A stretch of 64,000 nucleotides of DNA from SAR324 cluster bacterium (lineage in GTDB: Bacteria; SAR324; NAC60-12), in contig JADGAV010000010.1 of assembly GCA_015231825.1 (NCBI GenBank), positions 62,001 through 126,000 of the forward strand, read 5' to 3'. Below, one piece after another: positions 44,207 through 54,658 of this stretch. The translations under genes and the position numbers were made by a program. Under the pieces are notes generated by a model. That model saw only the letters and a list, made by a program, of their open reading frames with translations. It did not search any database and was not told where the DNA came from. Position 1 is the stretch's first letter, and each line of letters starts with the position of its first letter.

Positions 44207-46504
44207 CTATTCTTCGACTCTCAGTCGTTCCAGCCCGTTGTTTTGCCACAGTGAATAAACTGCCATAAAAGTTGTGTCTTCAAATTTGTTCTTGCGGATG
44301 ATGCTGTGGTACTTTTTGTAATTGAGGATTGGAAAATTTTCGGCATTGTCAACCAATGCGTCGTAATCTGCTTCTTCCATCTTTCCGGCATTTTTCAACT
44401 TCTCCAGGTAAAGAAAATGCTGCTCAAACCAGGCATCTTCAGACGGTCCTTTCTTTTTGGCAGCCAATGGGAATGTAAAAAAATCGCGAACGGCGATAGG
44501 AGGCTGCGTCGGATCAGGGACGATATGAACAATTTTCATTGTGAGAAGTACTTTGAAAGGATGGTGAGGAAAGAGCAGGCGCGCCAGGGCTTTGACCAGA
44601 AGGGTGCCTCCCTTGTAAATGGGGACGGGACTGGAGGAACTGTTGCTGCAAAAGTTTTGGACTTCCTGGACAATGCGGTGCAGTTTAACGGGGAGCGGGT
44701 CCGGTGTGAGGGAATGAAGGTACCTCATTTTTTCAACAAGTGAAATCGGCTGTTCCAAAAATTTTTCGACGGTAATCACGTGTTCAGGGTTGTCGTCAAC
44801 AGGGAATTGGATCTGCAATGCCTCTTTGTACAATTTGTCCCTTTCATCGGCTTCCTGGCGCAGTTCTGACATTTCTGCCGCAGCATTCAAAACATTGCTC
44901 ACTTCTTCAATTTTTTCTACCCGATCCCCACCTTCGACTGAGCTAAAATCAGCCAGGGTTTCTTTAATTTCTGCCTGATATTCTTCCATTTCGCCATCAC
45001 CAAAACCAAGTTTTAAGTCTGAAAGCACAGAATCAATGGAATCCTCAAAGACCATTTGATCCTCATTGGAAAATGAGTCGTTTTTGATGGCGCTTGCTGC
45101 AGTTTTTGCGAACTGGGCCATTTTTTTTGCACTTTTACCCTGAGGAGCCCGACCTGGCTTCAAGTTCTTTTTGTAAAGATTATCCAAATAATTATTCAAA
45201 TAACCTTCCAACTGATCGCTGGTGTAGGCTGCAATGGCAGCTCGCCTTTTTTTGTTTTCTTCAATCTGCAGGCGACGTTTGATATCGTCAGTCTGAAAAA
45301 TGGAAGCATCGTTCATGTCTACTTCCTTGGCCTGAAGCACGTCCCCTTCCTGAATCACCTGCTCCTTAAAACCTGATCTTGGCTTCTTTGCCTCCGGTTT
45401 TTCACCGGCTTCCTTCCGAGTCGCGAAAGAGCCCGGTGAAATTTCGCCAATCAAAGAATTGAGTACCTGCAATGATTCATCTTCCGAAGAAGATTCCAGG
45501 AAAGAACTGAGTTTGGAAAGGCAATTGGGATTGGCTTTGGCTGCCAGCAACATGAGAAAACGAGCATAACGCGCATCTTTGGCTACCGTGATGGTCCGTA
45601 ATATCAATGCAATTTTATGAGGAGTACGAGAACTGAATTTTTCCAGTTGTTCGTTGAGGAGGGTGTTGATTTTCAGAGACATTTTGCGAGGACTGCCGTC
45701 ATGAGCAATGGGCAGCAGTCCGTCTATGTCGTCGAAGAATGTTTTCTTTAGAATCGGATGACCCGTGATCTGAGAATTTTTTTCGATGGTTCGTTTCACC
45801 CTGGTACGCATCTTCCTTCCGCTGGAATAGCTTTGCCAATAGTTTGTTTCCTGATGACGGAGGTTGATAAAAAAATTGAGAAAGATGGCGTCGATATATT
45901 GGGCTGCCTGATCGGAAGGGGCGGCTACTATTAAATCAAAATAGTAGCGCAGCAGCAGTTGGGTGCCTCCTTGAATGCTGTAGAAAGTCTCGATCCGATC
46001 ATGAAGGTCTTCGCTGGGCTGCCAATGCGAGCTTCTCGAGAGAAGGATCAGATCACCTCTGACCAACTTGGGGAGATATGAAAAATCTTTGGAGGAACTA
46101 TTGCCGCTGGCGGGATCCGAGATGTCGATGCCGAGATCAAGCTTTTCGATAAAATGACTGATGCGTTTGTGCTGAGAGTCGTATTGGGCCACCAGACTGC
46201 CGATGCCTGCGAGTTGAAATTGCTGTCCCATTTCAGAGAACTTGGATTGGCTTCCCAGTTGACCGGCGACTACGAGAGGAAAGGTTGGGAAAATATCGCA
46301 GAGGATTTGATAAACTACACTTGGATCTCGTGTCTTGGGAATTGAACCGTTGACCGATGAGACCCTGCGATAACGCTCGACATTGATCTTGAGGAGTTCG
46401 AAGGACTGCGGGACCAGATGATTGAGGGCAACCAGCAGATTGCCGATCGTCACTTCACCAAATTGGTTGTGGGTGAGTTTATGTAAAAATATTTTTGATT
46501 TCAT
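44207..46504 (-). CDS. Large hypothetical protein, mostly helical
   Basis: 765 residues from ATG 46504 (MKSKIFLHKLTHNQFGEV); an in-frame TTG six codons upstream is also possible and neither has a good ribosome site. No signal peptide or membrane segment is seen, so it is cytoplasmic. Residues about 1-350 are mixed, with a Leu-rich ending (APHKIALILRTITVAKDA). About 380-600 is highly charged and helix/coiled-coil-like, with an alanine/glutamate-rich region. The C-terminus (about 600-765) looks globular (GTLLVKALARLLFPHHPFKV). I recognise no domain or catalytic motif. It is a single gene on its strand and stands apart from carB. Confidence 0.85.
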   Translation of the reverse strand: MKSKIFLHKLTHNQFGEVTIGNLLVALNHLVPQSFELLKINVERYRRVSSVNGSIPKTRDPSVVYQILCDIFPTFPLVVAGQLGSQSKFSEMGQQFQLAGIGSLVAQYDSQHKRISHFIEKLDLGIDISDPASGNSSSKDFSYLPKLVRGDLILLSRSSHWQPSEDLHDRIETFYSIQGGTQLLLRYYFDLIVAAPSDQAAQYIDAIFLNFFINLRHQETNYWQSYSSGRKMRTRVKRTIEKNSQITGHPILKKTFFDDIDGLLPIAHDGSPRKMSLKINTLLNEQLEKFSSRTPHKIALILRTITVAKDARYARFLMLLAAKANPNCLSKLSSFLESSSEDESLQVLNSLIGEISPGSFATRKEAGEKPEAKKPRSGFKEQVIQEGDVLQAKEVDMNDASIFQTDDIKRRLQIEENKKRRAAIAAYTSDQLEGYLNNYLDNLYKKNLKPGRAPQGKSAKKMAQFAKTAASAIKNDSFSNEDQMVFEDSIDSVLSDLKLGFGDGEMEEYQAEIKETLADFSSVEGGDRVEKIEEVSNVLNAAAEMSELRQEADERDKLYKEALQIQFPVDDNPEHVITVEKFLEQPISLVEKMRYLHSLTPDPLPVKLHRIVQEVQNFCSNSSSSPVPIYKGGTLLVKALARLLFPHHPFKVLLTMKIVHIVPDPTQPPIAVRDFFTFPLAAKKKGPSEDAWFEQHFLYLEKLKNAGKMEEADYDALVDNAENFPILNYKKYHSIIRKNKFEDTTFMAVYSLWQNNGLERLRVEE

Positions 46505-46940
46505 GAGAACAGAATCTCTCAATCATGCTCCGCCAATTCACATCCTTTTGCAAGGCACTGAAAATTAAATGTTCATTGCGTATCAGCGCAATTAAAATTT
46601 TGAATCATTCAGCGAGAATCTTAGATCTGTGTCAAAAAGGCGAGAGTTGCTTGGAAAAAATGGAATCTTTTGAAAAGAAAACAATTGACCGCTTCAAATC
46701 AAAAATTAATCAGTGTTATTTATACTTCAACGAAGTCATTCTGTAAAGACGATGACCATAAAAAAGAATAAATACTCCACAAATTCAAAAGAAACCGTTA
46801 TTCTGGCTTCCCGGCTTTATTCTTTTCTGAAAGCGTATTAGATTCTCTGTGACTGGTCGATTGAAGAGAACGCATATTGTCATTCGTTGTCCGCTTCGCC
46901 TGATTGGCACCTGAGATGAATTCATTGAACAAGGAAACTA
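46505..46940. other. Intergenic region between divergent genes
   Basis: 436 bases between the large hypothetical gene and carB, which should hold both promoters. A lysine-rich open frame at 46525-46746 lacks a ribosome site and family resemblance, so I do not call it a gene. No other structure is visible. Confidence 0.4.
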
Positions 46941-49900
46941 ATGCCCAAACGTACAGATATTGATTCGATTTTAATTATCGGTTCCGGCCCCATTGTGATT
47001 GGACAGGCCTGCGAGTTTGATTATAGCGGCACTCAAGCCTGCAAAGCATTGAAGGAGGAGGGTTACCGGGTGATTTTGATCAACAGCAACCCCGCGACTA
47101 TCATGACCGATCCTGATCTGGTAGACGCAACTTATATAGAACCGATCACAGTGGATGCCTTGGAAGCGATCATTCAGCAGGAAAAACCTGATGCAATTTT
47201 ACCGACGATGGGAGGGCAAACGGCCCTAAACATGGCAATGGAGCTGAATGCGGCAGGTATTTTGGAAAAATACCATGTTGAACTGATTGGAGCCAATGCA
47301 GCAGCTATTCACAAAGCCGAGAATCGGGAAGCGTTCAGAAAGGCAATGGACAAATTGAATATCCGCATGCCGAAGAGTCGGATTGTTCACACGATGGAAG
47401 AAGCACGCCTGGTAATCAAGGAAATCGGACTGCCCTTAATTATACGCCCGTCTTTTACTTTAGGAGGAACCGGCAGCGGGGTTGCCTCCACCATGGAAGA
47501 ATTTGAAAAGATCGCCAATCAGGGATTGACGGCCTCTCCAACCAGTGAAATTCTTGTGGAGGAATCAATTCTTGGCTGGAAAGAATATGAACTGGAAGTG
47601 ATGCGCGACATGAAAGACAATGTCGTCATAATTTGTTCCATCGAAAATCTGGACCCCATGGGGATACACACCGGTGACAGCATCACCGTCGCTCCTGCTC
47701 AAACTCTGACTGATGTTGAATATCAGCATATGCGGGATTTGTCGCTGGAAGTTATTCGGGAAATTGGAGTCGATACCGGAGGATCCAATATTCAGTTCGC
47801 CGTCAATCCGGAAAACGGGGAAATCATCATTATTGAAATGAATCCCAGGGTTTCGAGAAGTTCTGCATTAGCATCAAAAGCGACTGGGTTTGCGATCGCC
47901 AAAATTGCCGCAAAACTGGCCATTGGCTACACCCTGGATGAAATTCCTAATGACATCACCAAAAAAACACCGGCATGTTTTGAGCCGACCATTGACTATG
48001 TGGTGACTAAAATCCCGCGCTTTGCCTTTGAAAAATTTCCCTTCAGCGACACCCGTCTGACCACCCAGATGAAATCCGTAGGAGAAGTGATGGCCATCGG
48101 CAGAACTTTCAAAGAATCCTTTCATAAAGCGTTGCGTTCTCTGGAAGTTGGGTCTGATGGATTGGAAGAACAGGATTATGGCAAGCGAAGTGCCCAGGAA
48201 ATTGATGAGTTTCTCAAAGATCGTCTGAGCAATCCCAGCAGTGAACGTATCTGGTATTTGGCCGATGCGATGCGGCAGGGCTGGAGCGATCAAAAGCTTT
48301 TTCAGTATTCTAAAATTGATCCCTGGTTTTTGGGACAAATCCGGACATTAATCGATCTGGAAAAAATCATTTCAACACAGCAATTGGCTGAACTCAATGC
48401 TGACGATTTAAGGTATTGGAAACAATTGGGATTTTCTGATGCCCGAATGTCGAAATTGCTTGGATGCTCTGAAGCCGCGTTGACTGAAAAACGAAAAGCC
48501 TTGAAGATCATACCTGTTTTTAAACTGGTGGATACCTGTGCAGCAGAATTTCCTTCAGAAACCCCCTATTTTTATTCTACCTATGAAGAAGAAAACGAGT
48601 CCATTCCCTCTCCAAAGAAAAAAATTGTGATCCTCGGCAGTGGTCCCAATCGGATCGGGCAGGGAATTGAATTCGATTATTGTTGTGTCCATGCAGCTTT
48701 TGCGGTGAAGGAAAAAGGGTATGAATCGATCATGATCAACTGTAATCCGGAAACGGTCAGCACAGATTACGATACTTCAGATCGTCTCTATTTTGAACCG
48801 ATTACCTTTGAAGACGTTATGCACATTGTTGAGCTGGAAAAGCCCATCGGTGTGATTGTGCAGTTGGGAGGGCAAACTCCGTTAAAACTCGCCAGACAGT
48901 TGAAAGAAGCCGGGGTTCCTCTGTTGGGCACATCCTTTGAAAGTATTGACCGGGCCGAGGATCGTCAATTGTTTACTGAATTGCTGGATAAGCTCGAGCT
49001 GCAGCAACCTCCCAACGGCACTGCTTTTTCATTGACGGAAGCGGAGGAAATTGCGCGAAAAATCGGTTATCCGATTCTGGTTCGTCCTTCTTATGTTCTG
49101 GGGGGACGTGCAATGATGATTGTCTATTCAGAAGACGATTTGGATGATTTTTTCCACGAAGCCGTAAAAGTCTCTCCGGATCATCCTGTACTGATTGATA
49201 AATTCTTGCTCAACGCGACTGAAATCGATGTCGATTTTCTCTCGGATGGCAAGCGGGTGGAATTGGGCGGAATTATGGAGCATATCGAGCAAGCCGGTAT
49301 TCACTCAGGTGATAGTGCCTGCTCTCTGCCGCCTCATAGCCTGTCACCGCTGCTCCTCCAGAAAATTGAAGAACAGGGTCAGTCATTGGGTCGGGAGTTG
49401 AACGTGATTGGATTGATGAATATTCAGTTTGCGGTGAAGGATGGAGAAATCTATGTCATTGAAGTTAACCCCCGGGCGTCGAGGACGGTTCCATTTGTCA
49501 GCAAAGCTATCAGGCATCCGCTGGCAAAATACGCTACCTATTTGATGATGGGAGAATCGTTTGAAACCCTCAATTTTAAATACCGACCACCCAAAACATG
49601 TGCTGTCAAGGAGACCGTGTTTCCCTTTTCAAAATTCGCAGGAACCGATACAGAACTCGGACCCGAAATGAAATCTACGGGAGAGGTGATGGGTTGGGGA
49701 GATACATTTGAAGAAGCTTACTTTAAATCTCAATTGGCGGTATACCACAATATTCCAACGAACGGATACGTCTTCATTGGAGTCCTGGATAAAGACAAGG
49801 AAAAAATGATTCCGCTGGCCAAAAAATTGGAATCAATGGGATATGCCATTCTGGCAACTCCGGGAACCTTTGAAATTTTAAAAGAAGGATCGGTCAGCAA

Positions 49901-50153
49901 TTTAAGAATCACCTCTATGGATCGGGCGCAGGAACAAAACATTTATCAGTATTTGATAGGAGAAGAGTTGGCATTTGTCATCAATACCACCAAACCCCGG
50001 AAACGATTTGTTGACCATACCCATTTACGCCGGATGACTCTGCTTTACAACCTCCCTTATTTCACCACGGTGGAGGGGGCTGAGAATTTTGTCCGCTCCA
50101 TGTCGTCGCAAAACGGAATTCAAAATCTGTCCTACCGTGCGATCCAAACCTAA
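46941..50153 (+). CDS. carB: Carbamoyl-phosphate synthase large subunit
   Basis: 1070-residue ATP-grasp enzyme that makes carbamoyl phosphate from bicarbonate, ammonia (from CarA) and two ATP for arginine and pyrimidine synthesis. Two homologous halves are seen: the first begins [20 protein letters not shown] (about 10-29) and the second [20 protein letters not shown] (about 555-574). Each has an ATP-grasp domain with [17 protein letters not shown] and [17 protein letters not shown]-terminal MGS-like regulatory domain (about 930-1060) contains [20 protein letters not shown] precedes the ATG. carA is not in the window. Confidence 0.97.
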   Translation: MPKRTDIDSILIIGSGPIVIGQACEFDYSGTQACKALKEEGYRVILINSNPATIMTDPDLVDATYIEPITVDALEAIIQQEKPDAILPTMGGQTALNMAMELNAAGILEKYHVELIGANAAAIHKAENREAFRKAMDKLNIRMPKSRIVHTMEEARLVIKEIGLPLIIRPSFTLGGTGSGVASTMEEFEKIANQGLTASPTSEILVEESILGWKEYELEVMRDMKDNVVIICSIENLDPMGIHTGDSITVAPAQTLTDVEYQHMRDLSLEVIREIGVDTGGSNIQFAVNPENGEIIIIEMNPRVSRSSALASKATGFAIAKIAAKLAIGYTLDEIPNDITKKTPACFEPTIDYVVTKIPRFAFEKFPFSDTRLTTQMKSVGEVMAIGRTFKESFHKALRSLEVGSDGLEEQDYGKRSAQEIDEFLKDRLSNPSSERIWYLADAMRQGWSDQKLFQYSKIDPWFLGQIRTLIDLEKIISTQQLAELNADDLRYWKQLGFSDARMSKLLGCSEAALTEKRKALKIIPVFKLVDTCAAEFPSETPYFYSTYEEENESIPSPKKKIVILGSGPNRIGQGIEFDYCCVHAAFAVKEKGYESIMINCNPETVSTDYDTSDRLYFEPITFEDVMHIVELEKPIGVIVQLGGQTPLKLARQLKEAGVPLLGTSFESIDRAEDRQLFTELLDKLELQQPPNGTAFSLTEAEEIARKIGYPILVRPSYVLGGRAMMIVYSEDDLDDFFHEAVKVSPDHPVLIDKFLLNATEIDVDFLSDGKRVELGGIMEHIEQAGIHSGDSACSLPPHSLSPLLLQKIEEQGQSLGRELNVIGLMNIQFAVKDGEIYVIEVNPRASRTVPFVSKAIRHPLAKYATYLMMGESFETLNFKYRPPKTCAVKETVFPFSKFAGTDTELGPEMKSTGEVMGWGDTFEEAYFKSQLAVYHNIPTNGYVFIGVLDKDKEKMIPLAKKLESMGYAILATPGTFEILKEGSVSNLRITSMDRAQEQNIYQYLIGEELAFVINTTKPRKRFVDHTHLRRMTLLYNLPYFTTVEGAENFVRSMSSQNGIQNLSYRAIQT

Positions 50154-50261
50154 CAAACTGGAGAAAAGGCCCTGACAATCTTGTACCAAAAGATCTTGAT
50201 GGAAAGCTCCGAAAAAAGGAAATTGATCAATGGAATCCGAACTGTTTCGTAAAGCTAGCTT

Positions 50262-51983
50262 ATGAAATGTATCTCTCCAACAATTTGGAAACTCGCTTTT
50301 TTTTTCTGCTTCGTTGGATTGACTGCAGGATTTCTCACTGCATGCGGTACTGACGAAGAACTTCATGGATGTGATTTTACAGAAAAGCTGGTCTCTGTGT
50401 CCATTGATGAAAAACGGAAACTGCTCGTTGACAACAGTCTGTTGGAGCTGACTCTGGAAGAGCTGCAGGCTTTTGTTGAAAAAGAAGAAGTTCAACGCCA
50501 GCAAAAAGAAATTGCGGCGAATTCTGCCCGTCCTGCCGGAACACCATATTATCATCAACCGCTTTCGAAAGAAGGAAAAAAAGCACTGGTCAAAATTGAC
50601 CTGCTTCAAAAAATCAAAAACAATCCTCATTCTGGCGAGCGAGAAAAATGGCTCGAATTATACAATCATCTGCGGTGGGGGGATTTGGTCACAGAACGGG
50701 CCTATCTTCAGGAATGCGAAGAACGAATTGTTTTAAAACCGGAAAAAACACTCTATCAAACTCAATCCATTGAATCTCATTTTATTGATGAAGAAGTCAG
50801 CGAAATTCCTCTAAAGAATCTGTACTATGCCTATTCTACTCCTGAGGAAGTTGCGGAGCTGAATGACTCCACCAAGGCCTACCAGTTTTTGCATCCCAAA
50901 ACCGGCAGGGGTTTTTCTACAGGGTTTTTTGTAGAAGATCTTCAAGATCAGACGGAGTGGAAAGTGAAAGTCGGATGGGAAGCCTATCGTGAACCTTTGG
51001 CAACCCGTATTGCCTGGGCTCTGGGATTTTATGTCGATGAGGTCTTTCATGTTCGCGAATTGCGGGTAAAATTTGATGGCTTTTTAGAACAGCTTTTTGA
51101 GGATAAAGGCAGAAAAATTGAAGATTCGCTCTCAAGTATTATTCTCTACGATGGCACTGAAATCAACCTGATTGCGGGTGCTGAAAAAAGGGTCGATTCG
51201 TCTGGAATCTATCAAAGTTATCGAAGCCAGATCCGTTTCCTTGTCTTCAAATCAGTTGTTCTGGAAAGGCGTGATTCGAATATTGTCCGAGCCGGTCAGT
51301 GGTCGTTTGATGCGTTGGGAAATCCCGGCCTACGAGCGGTCCGAATGATGGGATTGCTGAATTTCTGGATAGGAAACCCAGATATTAAATTCGACAACAA
51401 TCGTATTTTTCTAAGATGCTCCGATCCGGAATTGAGGGGAAAAGATGTTTTTAAAAACTGTATCGAGCGAGGCGACTACCATTATCAGTTTGTAGTCCAT
51501 GATCTGGGATTGGCATTTGCGCCGCATCCCAATGAATTGAATGTGCCCGGTCATGAACTGGATATTCGTCGGGATGAAAACGGTCAGGTGTCGATTTTTT
51601 CCAATACAAGAGGACGTGATGTCTATGCATGGCGGAATATCACCCGGGAAGATGCACATGCGTTTGGGACGCGTTTGGCTCAATTGACCGAAATCCAGCT
51701 TCGTCAGGCAGTGGCAGCTTCCGGTTATCCTTACCCTGCATTAATGGTCATGGTGGAAAAATTAAAAGATCGCCGCAACCGGTTTTTAGAGGCACTGAAT
51801 GAAAATTTCCTCCCAATGGAAACAGATCTTTTGCTCTCAAATCGCAGTTCCGGCAAAGTGACGGTTGGTGATGGAGAAACAGTAACAGTTCCGCATGACG
51901 ATTTTATACTGGTTAACGGATTCCTGGAGAATGACATTTCATTGGAGAATCATGGGCGGCATTCAGAAATGATCCGGGAGTGA
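50262..51983 (+). CDS. Lipoprotein with a probable kinase-like domain
   Basis: 573 residues. The signal peptide ends in lipobox LTAC (Cys about 28), so it is a lipid-anchored envelope protein. The region at about 230-260 (WKVKVGWEAYREPLATRIAW, then ALGFY) resembles the conserved start of a class of bacterial kinase-like lipoproteins. Residues about 340-420 carry a candidate catalytic-loop segment, LLNFWIGNPDIKFDNNRIF, and a DFG-like VVHDLGLAF. These resemble HipA/Fam20C-type kinase sites, but key residues are not certain. The C-terminal 90 residues are different and end in EMIRE. It follows carB by 108 bases without obvious functional link. The kinase idea is inference. Confidence 0.65.
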   Translation: MKCISPTIWKLAFFFCFVGLTAGFLTACGTDEELHGCDFTEKLVSVSIDEKRKLLVDNSLLELTLEELQAFVEKEEVQRQQKEIAANSARPAGTPYYHQPLSKEGKKALVKIDLLQKIKNNPHSGEREKWLELYNHLRWGDLVTERAYLQECEERIVLKPEKTLYQTQSIESHFIDEEVSEIPLKNLYYAYSTPEEVAELNDSTKAYQFLHPKTGRGFSTGFFVEDLQDQTEWKVKVGWEAYREPLATRIAWALGFYVDEVFHVRELRVKFDGFLEQLFEDKGRKIEDSLSSIILYDGTEINLIAGAEKRVDSSGIYQSYRSQIRFLVFKSVVLERRDSNIVRAGQWSFDALGNPGLRAVRMMGLLNFWIGNPDIKFDNNRIFLRCSDPELRGKDVFKNCIERGDYHYQFVVHDLGLAFAPHPNELNVPGHELDIRRDENGQVSIFSNTRGRDVYAWRNITREDAHAFGTRLAQLTEIQLRQAVAASGYPYPALMVMVEKLKDRRNRFLEALNENFLPMETDLLLSNRSSGKVTVGDGETVTVPHDDFILVNGFLENDISLENHGRHSEMIRE

Positions 51984-52087
51984 AAATAATCATAGAAATC
52001 AGGACAATTGCAGTACGGAAAAGTTTTCGCGATTGATAGAAGAGGGTGAGTTCCTGTATTGTCGGTGAAAATTTCAGAGGATTGATC

Positions 52088-53137
52088 ATGGAAAAAATTA
52101 ATGTTGGCCTGGTGGGCTACGGCTTTTCCGGAAAAGTGTTTCACGCCCCGATTCTGGATTCCCTGGAAGAATTTCATTTGAGCAAAATTGTTTCTTCTCA
52201 GGCAGAACAGGTCAAAATCGATTTGCCTTTTGTTCAGGTCGTTGAGAACTACCAGGATCTTTTAAATGATGACTCCCTTGAACTCCTTGTGATTGCGTCT
52301 CCGAATTCCACTCATTTTGAACTTGCGAAAGAAGGTCTGATTGCTGGAAAGCACATTCTCGTCGAAAAACCTTTTGTTATTCATTCTTCAGATGGGAAGA
52401 AGCTCTTGGACTTGGCAGAACAAAAAAGGAGATGTCTCAGTGTCTATCACAATCGACGGTTTGATGGTGATTTTTTAACGATCCAAAAATGCCTTAATCA
52501 GAAAAAGTTGGGAAAAATCAATACCTATATTGCTCACTATGACCGCTTCAGGCCTCAATTGAAGGGGGGGTGGAAAGAAGAAGGGCTGCCCGGATCTGGA
52601 GTATTATACGATCTTGGGGCTCACCTGATTGATCAGGCATTGCAGCTGTTTGGACTCCCGCAAACAGTCTTTGCCGATTTAGGATTTCAGCGAGAAAGTG
52701 CGAAAGCTTTCGATTATGCTCACCTGGTTTTGAACTTTGATGGAATCAAGGCAATATTACATATAGGCTGTATTGTTGCCGATCCGGGTCCACATTTTCA
52801 AATTTTTGGCGACCGCGGCTCTTTTTTAAAATATGGAATGGATCCTCAAGAATCATCGCTGATTGCAGGAAACCGGCCTGGAGAGGCCGGATGGGGAGAA
52901 GATGATGAGAATACCTATGGAATATTGACAAGTCAACGGGATCATCAGCTTGTTTCCGAAAAGATAAGAACAGAAAAAGGGGGCTATCAGAAATTTTATT
53001 TTGAATTGGGAAGGGCAATCAAAGATGGCGGAACGCCTCCAGTGAAGGCTGAAGATGCGCTCTTGGTGGTCAGAATGATAGAATATGCGTTACAAAGTCA
53101 TCAGGAAAAAAGGGTTGTTTCTGTTGATGTTCCCTGA
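52088..53137 (+). CDS. Gfo/Idh/MocA-family oxidoreductase (YdgJ-like)
   Basis: 349-residue NAD(P)-dependent oxidoreductase. Rossmann turn VGLVGYGFSGKVFHAP, EKP motif VEKPFVIHSSDG (catalytic Lys near 98), and the C-terminal GSGVLYDLGAHLIDQAL. This sequence style matches YdgJ/IolW-type sugar or inositol dehydrogenases. ATG 52088 with GAGG before it is preferred to an upstream TTG. It lies just upstream of a sugar ABC importer and could oxidise the imported sugar. Confidence 0.9.
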   Translation: MEKINVGLVGYGFSGKVFHAPILDSLEEFHLSKIVSSQAEQVKIDLPFVQVVENYQDLLNDDSLELLVIASPNSTHFELAKEGLIAGKHILVEKPFVIHSSDGKKLLDLAEQKRRCLSVYHNRRFDGDFLTIQKCLNQKKLGKINTYIAHYDRFRPQLKGGWKEEGLPGSGVLYDLGAHLIDQALQLFGLPQTVFADLGFQRESAKAFDYAHLVLNFDGIKAILHIGCIVADPGPHFQIFGDRGSFLKYGMDPQESSLIAGNRPGEAGWGEDDENTYGILTSQRDHQLVSEKIRTEKGGYQKFYFELGRAIKDGGTPPVKAEDALLVVRMIEYALQSHQEKRVVSVDVP

Positions 53138-53321
53138 GGCATGTTTCGATAAAACGAGGGCGATACATTTTACTTGATTGTTTTGCTTCCTTCCTTCAAG
53201 TTTGCGATAAACTTTGAAGCAGGATTTTCCTTTAAGAAGGCTTGACTGGGCACAGTGCTCTGTCAATAAAATTGGCCGGCTTTCTTTCAAAGCGGGTCTC
53301 ATTTTTAAGCAAGGAGGAGTC

Positions 53322-54590
53322 ATGTTAAATCGATCATTAAAGATCCTGGCCGGTACACTGGTATCGGCAGGATTGATATATGGAACCGCATCAGCAGCAG
53401 GAGAGGCTGAAGTTTTACATTGGTGGACTTCCGGTGGTGAAGCGGCGGCCCTGAAAGTCTTGAAAGACGATTTCGCTAAAAATGGCGGAACCTGGAAGGA
53501 TATGCCAGTGGCCGGAGGAGGGGGAGATGCAGCGATGCAGACATTGAAGGCACGGATAGTTGCCGGAGATCCGCCGACGGCTGCACAAATCAAAGGTCCC
53601 AGTATCCAGGAATGGGATGATGAAGGTGTGGTTGGTCCGTACGCCATTGATTCTGTTGCAAAGGCAGAAAACTGGGACGCACTTTTAAGTTCACAGGTAG
53701 CAAATCACATGAAGTGTGATGGATTCTCAAAATACTGTGCCGCTCCTGTAAATATTCACCGGATCGACTGGTTTTGGGCGAACAAAAAAGTCCTCGATGC
53801 CAATGGATTGAAAATGCCGACTTCGTGGGATGAATTTAATGCAGCAGCCCGGAAGTTAAAGGCTGCAGGTATCATCCCTCTGGCACACGGCAGTCAGCCC
53901 TGGCAGGACGCCACTGTATTTGAGGCAGTTGCACTTGGAATCGGAGGAAATGATTTCTATCAGAAAGCAATTGTGGATCTCGATATGGATGCTCTCGGTG
54001 GACCGACGATGGTCAAGGTTTTTGACCAGATGAGAATACTGCAGGGATTTACTGACGAAGGTTCTCCCGGACGTGACTGGAATGTTGCCACTGGAATGGT
54101 GATGAATGGAAAAGCGGCCTTTCAAATTATGGGAGACTGGGCAAAGGGTGAATTTACAAACGCAAAAATGAAGCCTGGGATTGACTACTATTGCCTGCCA
54201 ACGCCGTCAGACCACGGTTATCTTTACAATGTCGATAGTTTCATCTTCTATTCCATGAAAGGTGAAAGCAAAATCGAAGGTCAAAAACTGCTGGCAAGTC
54301 TGATGATGGGGAAAAACTTTCAAAAGGTCTTTAACCTTTATAAAGGATCAATTCCCGCACGTCTGGATGTACCGATGGATGAGTTCGATATGTGTGCAAA
54401 AGGTTCTGCTGCGGATTTGAACTACTCTGCAATGACCGGTGGACTGCTGCCGAGCTTTGCCCATGGAATGGCGCTTCGTCTCGCTCAGAAGGGGGCGATT
54501 CAGGATGTTGTTACCGAGCATTTCAATTCTGACATGTCCTCACAGGAAGCAGCCAAAAGACTGGCAAAAGCAGTGAAGGACTCAATGTAA
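53322..54590 (+). CDS. Sugar ABC transporter binding protein (CUT1, GtsA-like)
   Basis: 422-residue periplasmic binding protein. Signal peptide: MLNRSLKILAGTLVSAGLIY, cleavage near ASA-AGE. The mature protein begins EVLHWWTSGGEAAALKVL, typical of glucose/mannose binding proteins of the CUT1 family (GtsA), and has DWNVATGMVMNGKAAFQIMG. AAGGAGGAG precedes ATG 53322; a longer in-frame start is not supported. It heads a binding protein-permease-permease-ATPase operon. Confidence 0.93.
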   Translation: MLNRSLKILAGTLVSAGLIYGTASAAGEAEVLHWWTSGGEAAALKVLKDDFAKNGGTWKDMPVAGGGGDAAMQTLKARIVAGDPPTAAQIKGPSIQEWDDEGVVGPYAIDSVAKAENWDALLSSQVANHMKCDGFSKYCAAPVNIHRIDWFWANKKVLDANGLKMPTSWDEFNAAARKLKAAGIIPLAHGSQPWQDATVFEAVALGIGGNDFYQKAIVDLDMDALGGPTMVKVFDQMRILQGFTDEGSPGRDWNVATGMVMNGKAAFQIMGDWAKGEFTNAKMKPGIDYYCLPTPSDHGYLYNVDSFIFYSMKGESKIEGQKLLASLMMGKNFQKVFNLYKGSIPARLDVPMDEFDMCAKGSAADLNYSAMTGGLLPSFAHGMALRLAQKGAIQDVVTEHFNSDMSSQEAAKRLAKAVKDSM

Positions 54591-54603
54591 TCCTGCCTTG
54601 ACA

Positions 54604-54628
54604 CGGAGCCGTTTCCCGAACGGCTCCG
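54604..54628 (+). terminator. Strong hairpin between binding-protein and permease genes
   Basis: CGGAGCCGTT, loop TCCCG, AACGGCTCCG: a perfect 10-bp stem 13 bases after the binding-protein stop. No T-tract follows, so it probably protects the upstream mRNA or dampens readthrough rather than ending transcription outright. Confidence 0.65.
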
Positions 54629-54658
54629 AATTCCATAAATTCACTCAATCATCGCTCT

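Noticed and set aside
46154..46345. Opposite-strand open frames inside the large hypothetical gene
   Set aside because: Shadow frames of the long minus-strand gene without ribosome sites.
46525..46746. 73-residue lysine-rich open frame upstream of carB
   Set aside because: No ribosome site, no recognisable sequence, and it covers the promoter area of the divergent gene.
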